Assembly (NCBI GenBank): GCA_039808985.1
Contig: JBDHUC010000006.1
Location: 1-64,000, forward strand
Reading direction: 5' to 3'
DNA length: 64,000 nt
Origin: SXRF01 sp039808985
GTDB lineage: Bacteria > Pseudomonadota > Alphaproteobacteria > Rickettsiales > SXRF01
Shown: in pieces, positions 17,318 to 26,640 of the stretch
How the letters are laid out: the number at the start of each line of letters is the position of its first letter
Numbering within the stretch: position 1 is the stretch's first letter
Program-made: the position numbers and the translations under genes
The notes under the pieces: model-generated
Told to the model about the DNA's origin: nothing
Seen by the model: the letters and a program-made list of their open reading frames with translations, nothing else
Database searches by the model: none

Positions 17318-17740
17318 TTATTCTTTGGAATTTCCTTTTATTTTTTCTATAGTCCGCAAGCCACCAAGCCCCAGCATCCCCATCAGAACGGTTGACAGTG
17401 TCTGCATATCAAAGGCCGGAAGCTCGACTTTCCCGCCATTATTGACAATGGCGAAGGCCAAAACCGGCTGTATTATAAAGTGATAAGCAAACGCAACCCC
17501 ACATACCCAGCCTATGAATGGGCGCCATCCCGCGACAAACAGGTTATTGCTGGATGCCTCAGTTTTATTAATATCCGCCTGCATCTGGTCGGCGCTGATT
17601 GCAATCCTTAGCTCTTCAAGATCTGAGGCGCGCTCGGCTTTTATTAGCTCGATTTTAGCTTTCTCCCGTTCATGCGGGTCGGGTATTATTTTATCCAGTA
17701 ATTGTGAAATCGCAGGAATTAGCGCAAGCCAGGCGGCCAT
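17318..17740 (-). CDS. Phage/GTA-type 3TM holin
   Basis: This 140-residue protein matches the alphaproteobacterial gene-transfer-agent holin family. It has an N-terminal hydrophobic start (WLALIPAISQLLDKIIPDPH), a charged helical region (EREKAKIELIKAERASDLEE), then GWRPFIGWVCGVAFAYHFII and a final hydrophobic segment, LMGMLGLGGLRTIEK. No capsid, terminase or lysin genes surround it, so it is either a stranded phage remnant or a domesticated holin. Confidence 0.82.
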   Translation of the reverse strand: MAAWLALIPAISQLLDKIIPDPHEREKAKIELIKAERASDLEELRIAISADQMQADINKTEASSNNLFVAGWRPFIGWVCGVAFAYHFIIQPVLAFAIVNNGGKVELPAFDMQTLSTVLMGMLGLGGLRTIEKIKGNSKE

Positions 17741-17943
17741 AAAATTTCCATTATTTAAGTTAAATATTCATTCAAGATATAAATATCATGGTCTGGAAGT
17801 AGGAAATTGGAGCTGTATTCCTTTAAAATTGATTAATTTTTCGTTTATGTAATAAAACGTAACAAACAGTGATTTGAAAACCATTCCGTTAAATCGTAAT
17901 TTAGGACTAGTTAATGTAATTCTTATATAAACAGGAAAATATA

Positions 17944-18888
17944 GTGATAAATAAACAGGTAATATCCCGCCAGACCACAATAAGCAATAAAGTATCCTGC
18001 CAGGGTGTTGGCCTGCATAGCGGCAAGCAGGTTGTCATGAATATATTTCCGGCAACCGCAGGAAGCGGCATTATATTTAAGCGCACTGATGTTGTGGCTG
18101 CAAAATCTTTAATCCCGGCGCGTTTTGATGCTGTGTGCCAAACCAACCTTGGGACAACTATACGTAATGAACATGATGTTACCATCGCGACTATTGAGCA
18201 TTTAATGGCTGCCCTCTGGGGAGTAGGTATAGATAATGCACTTATCGAGCTTGATGGACCTGAAGTTCCCATCATGGATGGCAGTTCAGAGCCTTTTGTG
18301 TTCATGCTGGAATGCGCTGGCATTACTTACCTGGCCGCGCCGCGCCGTATATTGCGTATCCTTAAGACTGTTGAGGTGCATGATGGTGATAGCCATGCCA
18401 GTATTTCCCCTAATAAAGAAGGTGATTGCGGGATGATGCTGAACATCGAGATTGACTTTAACCATGCGGTTATAGGAAAGCAGATGGCGGAGTATGATTT
18501 CCGCGATGTAACCTTTAAACAAAGTGTAAGCCGCGCCCGTACTTTTGGCTTCGAGCATGAGGTTTCTGCGCTTCGTTCTATGGGGCTTGCGCTTGGCGGG
18601 TCTTTGGATAACGCGGTCGTGGTAGGCAAGGATTCTATCCTGAACCAGGAGGGATTACGCTATTCAGATGAATTCGTACGCCATAAAGCCCTTGATTGTG
18701 TAGGCGACCTGTTTCTGGCTGGCGCTAGGATGGATGGGATTGTAACAGTCACCCGTCCTGGGCATGCTGTTAATAACAGGCTGTTGCATGCGCTGTTTGC
18801 AGATGATTCTGCTTATATAATTGAAAGCGAAGATACGATTGCCCCGGTTCTTCCTGCTGCAAGTATTACAGGCAGGGCTTACGCTTAA
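17944..18888 (+). CDS. lpxC: UDP-3-O-acyl-N-acetylglucosamine deacetylase
   Basis: This 314-residue cytoplasmic zinc enzyme carries out the committed step of lipid A synthesis. Visible motifs are CQGVGLHSGK near residue 20, zinc ligand His in TIEHLMAALWG, and RHKALDCVGDLFLAG with the second His and Asp ligands. The catalytic His lies in GHAVNNRLLHALF. GTG 17944 is the start, with AGGA about seven bases upstream. Its presence shows that the cell makes lipopolysaccharide. It is followed by bamD, as in many Alphaproteobacteria. Confidence 0.95.
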   Translation: MINKQVISRQTTISNKVSCQGVGLHSGKQVVMNIFPATAGSGIIFKRTDVVAAKSLIPARFDAVCQTNLGTTIRNEHDVTIATIEHLMAALWGVGIDNALIELDGPEVPIMDGSSEPFVFMLECAGITYLAAPRRILRILKTVEVHDGDSHASISPNKEGDCGMMLNIEIDFNHAVIGKQMAEYDFRDVTFKQSVSRARTFGFEHEVSALRSMGLALGGSLDNAVVVGKDSILNQEGLRYSDEFVRHKALDCVGDLFLAGARMDGIVTVTRPGHAVNNRLLHALFADDSAYIIESEDTIAPVLPAASITGRAYA

Positions 18889-18950
18889 AATTACGCCTTA
18901 ATCAATTTTATCTTGTGTGAGTGCATAATTGCCTGATATAAAACCGGCAT

Positions 18951-19865
18951 ATGCATAATTTTAGAATTTTACTGTTAATCTCGGTTGTCGCACTTTTAGC
19001 TTCCTGTTCGAGCAAGGATGATGATGTTGCGCAGAAGCCGCTTGAGAGCGCGGAGAAACTCTATAATGACGCTCGCAATAAAATGGATTCGCGCGATTAC
19101 AAGGAGTCAATCAAGGGTTTTGAAGAGGTCGAACGCCAGCACCCATATTCGCCGCTTGCCAATAATGCGCAGATTATGTCGGCCTATGCCAGCTACAGCA
19201 TCGAGGATTATGACTCTGCTATTTCTACCCTTGAACGCTTTGTGAAATTATCGCCAAACAGTGAATCAACCCCCTATGCCTATTACCTTATTGGCCTTTG
19301 CTATTACGAGCAGATTTCCGATGTGGGCCGCGACCAGAAAATAACCGAGCAGGCATTGAACGCGCTACGCGAGGTTGTGCGCCGCTTTCCGGATTCAGAT
19401 TATGCGCGTGATGCCAAGATCAAGGTCGATTTGACCCTTGACCATCTTGCAGGCAAGGAAATGCAGGTTGGGCGCTATTATCTGCGTCATGACGATACTA
19501 TAGCCGCAATTAACCGTTTCCGCTATGTAGTAGAAAATTACCAGACCACCAGTCATGTCCCTGAGGCATTGCACCGACTTGTGGAGGCTTACCTTAAACT
19601 TGGTATAACCGAAGAGGCATATCGTTATGCAGCGGTTCTTGGGCATAATTTCCCTAATAGCGCATGGTACCGTGATAGCTATAAACTTATGACCGGTGTT
19701 GGTTCGCAAAAAAATAAGAAAAATGCTAAAATTCCGGCGCCGGAAGTTAAGCCGGTAGAGCTTAAATCAATGCAGGAGCAGGGTAATGCTGCGAAGCAGG
19801 AAGAAAAGCCAGCACTGGAAACCCCTGCAAAGACTGCTTCCTGGTGGGAACATATAATTCCTTAA
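18951..19865 (+). CDS. bamD: Outer-membrane assembly lipoprotein BamD
   Basis: This 304-residue lipoprotein has lipobox LLASC (Cys19). Tandem TPR motifs run from about residue 30 to 250: LYNDARNKMDSRDYKESIKG, FEEVERQHPYSPLANNAQIM and YDSAISTLERFVKLSPNSE. It is a subunit of the Bam complex on the periplasmic face of the outer membrane. The C-terminal 50 residues are a Lys/Glu/Pro-rich extension ending TASWWEHIIP, longer than in E. coli. It lies between lpxC and recN. Confidence 0.94.
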   Translation: MHNFRILLLISVVALLASCSSKDDDVAQKPLESAEKLYNDARNKMDSRDYKESIKGFEEVERQHPYSPLANNAQIMSAYASYSIEDYDSAISTLERFVKLSPNSESTPYAYYLIGLCYYEQISDVGRDQKITEQALNALREVVRRFPDSDYARDAKIKVDLTLDHLAGKEMQVGRYYLRHDDTIAAINRFRYVVENYQTTSHVPEALHRLVEAYLKLGITEEAYRYAAVLGHNFPNSAWYRDSYKLMTGVGSQKNKKNAKIPAPEVKPVELKSMQEQGNAAKQEEKPALETPAKTASWWEHIIP

Positions 19866-19876
19866 GGGCAGAAGCT

Positions 19877-21562
19877 ATGCTTATACAGCTTTCAATCCGC
19901 AATATAATACTCATAGAAAGTTGCGACATCATCCTTAAGTCAGGATTATGTGTGCTTTCTGGCGAAACCGGTGCTGGTAAATCCATACTTCTGGATTCTC
20001 TTGGTTTAGTGCTTGGCGCGCGCGCAGATAGCAGCCTTGTCCGTAGCGGACAGGAGCAGGGTTCCGTATCTGCTGAATTTGATATTACTGATAATGCCGG
20101 AGCGAAACAGATATTAGCGGAATTGGATATTGAGCCATCGGATTCCCTGATTATAAGGCGCAGCATAAATGCTGATGGAAAAAGCCGCGCCCTTTTAAAT
20201 GATCAGGTTATAACTGTTGCTGCCCTTAAAAAAATTGCTGAAACACTGGTTGAGCTTCATGGACAGCATGACCAGAAAACTTTGCAGGATGCAATGCTAC
20301 ACCGCGCAATGCTTACAGACTATGCCAAGCTTGGCGATATGCAGAAAAGTGTTGCCGCTATTTATCAGAAATGGAACAGCAGCAAAAATGCAATAGCCGA
20401 AATGCTGGAAGAAGTGGAGAAGGCAGTGCGTGAGCAGGATTACCTGCGTCATATGCGCGGTGAACTTAAGGTTTTAAACCCTCAGCCTGGTGAAGAGGAA
20501 ATGCTTGCAACAGCCCGCGCTTCTATGATGCAGAGTGAAAAAATGTTTGATGTTCTCAATGAAGCTATCGCGGAGCTTAACCATGGTAAGGGTGTTCTTG
20601 CCGCGCTCCGTAATTGCCAGCGCACTCTTACACGCTCTAATTTAACTTCAATATCAGAAGCATTCACGCCCATTATCGAGGGGTTGGAAAAAGCTGCGAT
20701 TGAGGCGGAAGAAGCTCAGTATGCGCTCGAAAAAATTGGGCAGGATACAAAATTTGACCCGCGCAAATTAGAGGAAATGGAAGAGCGCCTATTTGCATTG
20801 AAAGCTGCAGGCCGTAAATATAACCTTCCGGTTGATGAACTGGCGCTACTGCGTGATCAGGTTGATGAAAAATTATCCATAATCGACTCGCAGGAAAATA
20901 AATTAAAGCTCTTAAGGGAGGCAGAAAAAGAGGCCAGGGAGGAATTTTATACCAAGGCGAGCGCATTGTCTGGGCAGCGTAAAAAAGCTGGCGTTAAGCT
21001 TGAGGCGGCAATTGAAAAGGAATTGGCCCCGCTTAAAATGGAAGGCACGCGTTTTCGCGTGCGGATTGACGCTTTGGACGAGGCCGGATGGGGGGCAAGC
21101 GGTATAGATTATGTACAGTTTGAATGTGCAACCAACGTAACCAAAGGCGCAAAAGATATAGCCTATTCTTCATTAAGCAAAATAGCTTCCGGCGGCGAGC
21201 TTTCACGCTTTATGCTTGCTATGAAAGTGGCTCTTTCCAGCACTAATAATGTTCCGACTATTATTTTCGATGAAATTGACACCGGAACCGGCGGCGCGGT
21301 AGCGGACGCAATCGGCAAGCGCCTTGCTGCTCTTGGTAAGAATTCGCAGGTGCTGGTTGTTACGCACCTTCCGCAGGTGGCAGCGCGCGGGGACCAGCAT
21401 CTGCTGATTAAAAAGCATGAAAAAAATAAAAAAATAATAACTCAGGTAACCGATCTGGTCGGCGAGCAGCGCGAAGAGGAACTGGCGCGTATGCTTGCTG
21501 GTGAGGTGATAACTTCTGAAGCGCGTAAAGCTGCGCAAAAGCTCCTGGAGTATGCTGCGTGA
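19877..21562 (+). CDS. recN: DNA repair protein RecN
   Basis: This 561-residue SMC-like ATPase acts in recombinational repair of double-strand breaks. Walker A is VLSGETGAGKSILLDSLG; a central coiled-coil pair spans about 150-370; the signature motif is SSLSKIASGGELSRFMLA; Walker B is TIIFDEIDTGTGG; and the VVTHLPQVAA switch histidine follows. An in-frame ATG at 19844 would overlap bamD and add 11 residues before MLIQLSIRNI, so I use 19877, which fits the family start. It overlaps ligA by four bases (GTGA). Confidence 0.94.
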   Translation: MLIQLSIRNIILIESCDIILKSGLCVLSGETGAGKSILLDSLGLVLGARADSSLVRSGQEQGSVSAEFDITDNAGAKQILAELDIEPSDSLIIRRSINADGKSRALLNDQVITVAALKKIAETLVELHGQHDQKTLQDAMLHRAMLTDYAKLGDMQKSVAAIYQKWNSSKNAIAEMLEEVEKAVREQDYLRHMRGELKVLNPQPGEEEMLATARASMMQSEKMFDVLNEAIAELNHGKGVLAALRNCQRTLTRSNLTSISEAFTPIIEGLEKAAIEAEEAQYALEKIGQDTKFDPRKLEEMEERLFALKAAGRKYNLPVDELALLRDQVDEKLSIIDSQENKLKLLREAEKEAREEFYTKASALSGQRKKAGVKLEAAIEKELAPLKMEGTRFRVRIDALDEAGWGASGIDYVQFECATNVTKGAKDIAYSSLSKIASGGELSRFMLAMKVALSSTNNVPTIIFDEIDTGTGGAVADAIGKRLAALGKNSQVLVVTHLPQVAARGDQHLLIKKHEKNKKIITQVTDLVGEQREEELARMLAGEVITSEARKAAQKLLEYAA

Positions 21563-23625
21563 AGATAAAGCAAGAAGAGCTTTTTGGTGCAGAAGATGTG
21601 CTTAAGGAAATAAAGAAATTATATAAAAATATTTCTTATCATGATGAATTGTACAAAGAAGGTAGGCCAGAGATCAGCGATGCCGAATATGATGTTTTAA
21701 GGCGCAGATTGGATAGTCTTCAAGAGAAATACCCGCAATACAGTACTCCCCCTAAAGTTGGCGCTAAGCCTTCTGAAAAGTTTTCCAAAGTTCCTCATAG
21801 CATGCCCATGTTGTCACTCAGCAATGCTTTTTCCGAAGAAGATATTTATGAATGGAACGCACGCAATAAAAAATTCTTAGGGTTAACAAGTGATGAAAAT
21901 ATAAATATTTATGTGGAACTTAAAATAGATGGCCTGTCATTCTCCGCACTTTATAAAAATGGAAAATTTGATTTGGGGCTTACGCGTGGCGATGGTGAAA
22001 TAGGCGAAAATATAACCGAAAACCTGGCTACAATTTTACCAGAAAGGTTGCATGGGGATTTCCCGAAGATATTAGAAGTACGCGGTGAAATCTATATGTC
22101 GCATAAGAATTTTACTAATCTTAACGACTCGCTTCCCGAAGAAGAAAAATTTGCTAACCCGCGCAATGCGGCTGCCGGTAGTTTAAGGCAAAAAGATGCA
22201 ACAATCACTGCAAGTAGAAAACTAAATTATTTTGTATATGGGATTGGAGAATGCAGCGAATCTCTGGGAAACACTCAAAGTGATTATACACGCTCATTTG
22301 TTAAGCTTGGCCTTAAAACAATTCCATTTGTACAAACTTCTATGTCTTCAGGAAGGGTTACGCCAGTAAAACATTCTATAAGCGAGCTAATGGAATTTTA
22401 TTATAATGTAGAGCAAAAACGTAAAGATTTAGATTTCGACATAGATGGGCTTGTCTACAAAATCGATCGCCTGGACTACCAAAAACGCCTCGGCGAAGTA
22501 GCGCGCGCGCCGCGCTGGGCTATTGCCCATAAATTCCCGGCGGAGCAGGCTATAACCCAGATAGAATCAATCGACATACAGGTTGGGCGCATAGGGACGT
22601 TAACCCCGGTTGCGCGTTTGAAACCGATAACAGTTGGCGGTGTAGTTGTGAGTAATGCAACGCTTCATAACGAAGATGAAATAAGGCGCAAAGATATCCG
22701 CGTGGGCGACACGATTGTGATCCAGCGGGCAGGGGATGTTATACCACAGGTGGTTTCGGTTGATGTAAGCAAACGTCCGGCAAATTCTATTCCCTACGAG
22801 TTTCCAGCCTACTGTCCGGTTTGCGGTAGCCATGCTGTGCGCGAAGAAGGCGAGGTGGCAAGGCGCTGTACCGGCGGTTTGCTCTGCGAAGCGCAACTGG
22901 TTGAGCGTATCCGCCATTTCGTATCGCGTGGCGCGCTGGATATTGAAGGTCTTGGCGAGAGGCAGATACAGGCTTTCTGGGATGACGGCCTAATAAAAAA
23001 CGTAACGGATATTTTTTCCCTTGCGGATAAGGCTGAAATAATAAGTGCGCGCCAGGGATGGGGGAAAAAATCACTGGAGAATTTGCTTGGTGCGATTGAG
23101 AAATCCCGTGATGTTTCGCTGGAAAAATTCATATATGCACTTGGTATTCGCCATGTGGGCGAGGTAACAGCGAAACTTCTCGCACGTGAATACGCAAATG
23201 CACGAAACTGGTTTTTTACGATGCAACAACTGGGTAGTGATTCAGAAAAGCGCGAATCACTAAATAATATCCATGGCATAGGCGAAACAGTAGCCGGTTC
23301 GCTTACAGATTTTTTTGCTGAGAATCATAATGTGGAAATAGTCGAACAGCTTATTTCCCTGCTTCGCATTGCTGATGCTAAAATCGCCATGAGCGATTCT
23401 AAGGTGGCTGGAAAAACGGTTGTATTTACCGGGACGCTTACCAGAATGACCCGCGCTGAGGCCAAAGAACGGGCAGAAAGCCTGGGAGCAAAGGTTGCCA
23501 GCAGCGTTTCAGCGCAAACAGATTTCTTAATAGCCGGTGAAGAAGCCGGGTCGAAACTTAAAAAGGCGCGTGAATTGAATGTTGCGGTCCTTAGTGAAGA
23601 TGAATGGCTGGAATTGATAAAATGA
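21559..23625 (+). CDS. ligA: NAD-dependent DNA ligase
   Basis: This 688-residue ligase of normal length has an Ia domain (1-70), an adenylation domain with active-site Lys122 in YVELKIDGLSFSA and GENITEN, an OB fold (about 335-420), a four-Cys zinc finger (CPVCGSHAVREEGEVARRC and the next Cys), helix-hairpin-helix repeats, and a C-terminal BRCT domain (about 610-688, VAGKTVVFTGTLTRMTRAEA). GTG 21559 overlaps the recN stop, so translation is coupled. Its first 300 codons look more AT-rich than the rest. Confidence 0.96.
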   Translation: MKIKQEELFGAEDVLKEIKKLYKNISYHDELYKEGRPEISDAEYDVLRRRLDSLQEKYPQYSTPPKVGAKPSEKFSKVPHSMPMLSLSNAFSEEDIYEWNARNKKFLGLTSDENINIYVELKIDGLSFSALYKNGKFDLGLTRGDGEIGENITENLATILPERLHGDFPKILEVRGEIYMSHKNFTNLNDSLPEEEKFANPRNAAAGSLRQKDATITASRKLNYFVYGIGECSESLGNTQSDYTRSFVKLGLKTIPFVQTSMSSGRVTPVKHSISELMEFYYNVEQKRKDLDFDIDGLVYKIDRLDYQKRLGEVARAPRWAIAHKFPAEQAITQIESIDIQVGRIGTLTPVARLKPITVGGVVVSNATLHNEDEIRRKDIRVGDTIVIQRAGDVIPQVVSVDVSKRPANSIPYEFPAYCPVCGSHAVREEGEVARRCTGGLLCEAQLVERIRHFVSRGALDIEGLGERQIQAFWDDGLIKNVTDIFSLADKAEIISARQGWGKKSLENLLGAIEKSRDVSLEKFIYALGIRHVGEVTAKLLAREYANARNWFFTMQQLGSDSEKRESLNNIHGIGETVAGSLTDFFAENHNVEIVEQLISLLRIADAKIAMSDSKVAGKTVVFTGTLTRMTRAEAKERAESLGAKVASSVSAQTDFLIAGEEAGSKLKKARELNVAVLSEDEWLELIK

Positions 23626-24527
23626 AAAAAATGTTTGAAAAAAATCCTTTTGCCCAGAGTGCCATATATTGGCAGGCTTTGTTTTTCCTGCCAGCAAGCG
23701 CAGTTGGAACGGCTGAAGAAGCTTTTGGTGATATTGCGACATCGGTTGCCAATTTCGAAACCGATGAGGAAAACGGCATCTGGACGTTCGAGCTTATATT
23801 TTCAGAAAAGCCCGATACTCATGAAATAAACCGCAGGCTTATGGTAATTTCATCGCTGCATAATGTAGAATTGCCGGAAGTAAAGCTTGAGCAACTGGTT
23901 CAGTCCGATTGGCTTTCGCAGGTGGCGCAGGATTTCCCGCCTCTTTCCATAGGCCGTTTTTTTGTGCATGGTTCGCATGTGCAGGCTGAACCAGGGGCCG
24001 GTAGTATCGCAATTCAGGTGGATGCTGGCGCGGCATTCGGTTCCGGGGAACACGGTACAACGCGCTGTTGCCTGGAAGCTCTGGAATGGCTGGCGCAAAG
24101 CCGCAGATTCCCAAAAATTATTGATATGGGAACAGGCTCCGGCATACTTGCAATAGCGGCTGCAAAACTTTGGAAAAGCAATGTTCTGGCAGTGGATCTC
24201 GACCCGGTTTCGGTGCGGGTCACTGGCGAAAACAGCAGGATAAATAATGTGCATAAATTGATAACAACCGGAGTTTCCGATGGCTACAGCGCCATACAGG
24301 TGAAACGCGCTGCCCCTTATGACCTGATAATTTCCAATATACTCGCCCGTCCGCTTATAGCGTTCGCTCCGCATCTAAAGCGGAATCTGGCTGCAGGTGG
24401 GGTGGCGGTGCTTTCTGGTTTGCTCGCCTCGCAGGAGAAACAGGTGCTTGCAGCGCACCGTGTACATGGGTTATGCTTAAAGAAAAAATTTACTTATCAG
24501 GATTGGTGTACGCTGGTTATAGGATGA
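23622..24527 (+). CDS. prmA: Ribosomal protein L11 methyltransferase
   Basis: This 301-residue protein has the SAM-binding motif DMGTGSGILAIAAAKL near residue 170, the acidic motif VLAVDLDPVSV, and IISNILARPLIAFAPHL, the NxLA segment typical of PrmA. The N-terminal substrate-recognition domain (about 1-100) is present. I choose ATG 23622, which overlaps the ligA stop as ATGA; the in-frame ATG at 23604 lies deeper in ligA. It ends with another ATGA overlap into pepP. Confidence 0.88.
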   Translation: MKKMFEKNPFAQSAIYWQALFFLPASAVGTAEEAFGDIATSVANFETDEENGIWTFELIFSEKPDTHEINRRLMVISSLHNVELPEVKLEQLVQSDWLSQVAQDFPPLSIGRFFVHGSHVQAEPGAGSIAIQVDAGAAFGSGEHGTTRCCLEALEWLAQSRRFPKIIDMGTGSGILAIAAAKLWKSNVLAVDLDPVSVRVTGENSRINNVHKLITTGVSDGYSAIQVKRAAPYDLIISNILARPLIAFAPHLKRNLAAGGVAVLSGLLASQEKQVLAAHRVHGLCLKKKFTYQDWCTLVIG

Positions 24528-26260
24528 CAGATAAAATAGACAGACTCAGGAAGTTAATGGCTGCAAAAGGCGTGGATGCCTATCTGCAAAGCGTGCATGA
24601 CGAATGGCTGGGGGAATACCCGCCCCCATGCAACCGCCGCCTCGAATGGCTTACAGGTTTTTCCGGTTCGGCTGGGATGGTTGTGGTGCTTGCGGATAAG
24701 GCTGCTTTGTTTGTTGATGGGCGCTATACACTACAGGCTGGCACGCAGGTGGGAAAAGAATATGAAATATTCAATAGCGGTGATTTATCCCCTCAGGAGT
24801 GGTTAGTCCAGCAGCTTAAAGAAGGTGCAAAAATCGGCTATGACCCTAAGCTATATACCAGGCCAATGCTTGATAAATTCTCTGCTTTCAAAATTGTTGC
24901 CACCGATAATTTGATTGATAGGTTATGGGAGAACCGGCCTAAGGCTCCGGCGACAAAAATATTCGCTCATGATATAATATATAGCGGCGAAAGCTCACGC
25001 GATAAACGTGAACGTATCGCTAAAGAAATAAAGAAACTGGGCGCTGATGCGGCATTTCTTGCTACGCCTGAAAGTGTATGCTGGCTTCTTAATATACGTG
25101 CGGGCGATTCTGAGAACACGCCGGTATGCCTTGCTTTTGCGATTATTGATAAGCAGGGCAAAGTACAGTTGTTTGTAGATAGCTCACGCTTTGATAATGG
25201 ATTAGCCGCACATTTAGGGCCGGATATAAAAATCTGTGCGCAGGATAATATACAGATTGAGCTTAGGACTTTTTCCCAAAAAAAAATGCTCTGTGATCAG
25301 CAGTCAACAACGGTTTATATAGTTAATTTATGCAATGATGCAAATATAAAGCTGCTTGATGCAAAAGATCCCTGCGTCCTGCCAAAGGCAATAAAGAATA
25401 CGGTGGAAATCACAGGTATGAAAAATGCCCATATACGCGATGGGGCAGCAGTTGTTAAATTGCTTTGCTGGCTAGATGAGCAAAGTTCTGTAACTGAGCT
25501 GGATGTAGTTGATAAGTTGTTGTCATTTCGTAGCAGGAATGATTTGTTCGTTGAGCCGAGCTTTGCTACAATAGCAGGAAGTGGTCCAAACGGGGCAATA
25601 GTTCATTACCGGGCAGATAAAGAAAGCAACAGAACCCTGAATAAGGGCGAGCTATTCCTTCTTGATTCTGGTGGCCAGTATTATGATGGTACGACCGATA
25701 TAACCAGAACTGTTGCAATAGGTTTGCCTTCATCTGAGCATAAAGACCGCTTCACGCGGGTCCTCAAAGGCCATATCGCGCTGGCAACAGCTAGGTTCCC
25801 ACATGGCACGCATGGTTATCAGATTGATGCGCTGGCGCGGCAGTATTTGTGGCAGGATGGTTTGGATTACGATCACGGAACCGGGCATGGTGTAGGTTGT
25901 TTTTCAGGAGTTCATGAGGGGCCGCAGGGAATAAGTAAACGGGCAGGCGGCGCCGCGCTTGCCGCTGGCATGGTGGTTTCCAATGAGCCTGGATATTACA
26001 AAGCTGGCGAATATGGCATTCGTATAGAGAACCTGGTAACTGTAGTGGAAAAATCCACAGGTGAAAACGGGCGCAGGTTTCTTGGCTTTGAAACAATTAC
26101 CTGTGCACCAATAGATATAGCTTTGATTAATGTTGAAATGCTTACCGATGTTGAGAAGCAGTGGCTTAACAATTACCATGAATGGGTTAAAGTCGAGCTT
26201 TTCCCGTATCTTGATGAAGATGAACGGAAGTGGCTTAAATCTGCTATCCGCTATCTGTAA
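24524..26260 (+). CDS. pepP: Xaa-Pro aminopeptidase (M24B)
   Basis: This 578-residue two-metal aminopeptidase removes N-terminal residues before proline. Creatinase-like N domains (about 1-310) precede the M24 catalytic domain. Metal ligands are visible in FLLDSGGQYYDGTTDITRTV (two Asp), GTGHGVGCFSGVHEGP (His), SNEPGYY (Glu) and GIRIENLV (Glu). Its length matches the longer P1 (three-domain) form. ATG 24524 overlaps the prmA stop; the upstream ATG at 24473 lies inside prmA. It is the last gene of the recN-ligA-prmA-pepP string. Confidence 0.92.
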   Translation: MTDKIDRLRKLMAAKGVDAYLQSVHDEWLGEYPPPCNRRLEWLTGFSGSAGMVVVLADKAALFVDGRYTLQAGTQVGKEYEIFNSGDLSPQEWLVQQLKEGAKIGYDPKLYTRPMLDKFSAFKIVATDNLIDRLWENRPKAPATKIFAHDIIYSGESSRDKRERIAKEIKKLGADAAFLATPESVCWLLNIRAGDSENTPVCLAFAIIDKQGKVQLFVDSSRFDNGLAAHLGPDIKICAQDNIQIELRTFSQKKMLCDQQSTTVYIVNLCNDANIKLLDAKDPCVLPKAIKNTVEITGMKNAHIRDGAAVVKLLCWLDEQSSVTELDVVDKLLSFRSRNDLFVEPSFATIAGSGPNGAIVHYRADKESNRTLNKGELFLLDSGGQYYDGTTDITRTVAIGLPSSEHKDRFTRVLKGHIALATARFPHGTHGYQIDALARQYLWQDGLDYDHGTGHGVGCFSGVHEGPQGISKRAGGAALAAGMVVSNEPGYYKAGEYGIRIENLVTVVEKSTGENGRRFLGFETITCAPIDIALINVEMLTDVEKQWLNNYHEWVKVELFPYLDEDERKWLKSAIRYL

Positions 26261-26298
26261 TCCCTCTTCCTGCAATAAATGCAGGATGGTATAACTGG

Positions 26299-26359
26299 TC
26301 ATTGCGACCCCGCACTTGTTGCGGGGAAAGCAATCCAGCTTTAGAAAAATTGGATTGCT
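26299..26359. repeat. REP-like double hairpin next to the IS110 element
   Basis: Two stems stand in a row: CCCCGC-N7-GCGGGG (26308-26326) and AGCAATCCA-N13-TGGATTGCT (26329-26359), both perfect. The text around TCATTGCGACCCCGC and GCAATCCAG is a common dispersed intergenic palindrome type in Alphaproteobacteria. It lies about 40 bases after pepP and may also act as its terminator. Confidence 0.65.
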
Positions 26360-26640
26360 GCATCTTTTCTTTATGTCGGGAGTGGGTAAAATATAATACC
26401 CGAAAGGGGAATATACTCACACGTGTTATTTCGTGGTTTCAAACTTGTATCTTACCTTTTGCATTGAACTTTGTGATAAGCGAGATTTGGTGCGCAGGTG
26501 AGAGACCGTTTCGAACTTGGTACTTCTGATACCGTGGGGAGCTTGGTTCCTCATCTGCTTTAATCACCGTAAACCCGAACAGTCGCAAGGTCGTTAGAGA
26601 CCGTATCTTACAAGAATGGGTTACATAATTATGGAGCAGG
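26360..26640 (+). ncRNA. Non-coding left end of IS110 element, candidate bridge RNA
   Basis: About 280 bases without a gene precede the transposase start. Local structure includes GAGT-GGGTA-N-TACCC-N-ACTC near 26380-26419 and GGTA-N7-TACC near 26519. Two words are repeated within it: AGAGACCGT (26501 and 26596) and GTATCTTAC (26447 and 26603). In the IS110 group the non-coding end upstream of the recombinase encodes a bridge RNA with target- and donor-binding loops. That this stretch does so is inferred from position and length only. Confidence 0.35.

Noticed and set aside
15783..17740. Conjugation locus around the TraX-like gene
   Set aside because: No relaxase, coupling protein or other tra genes are nearby; chromosomal TraX relatives are common.
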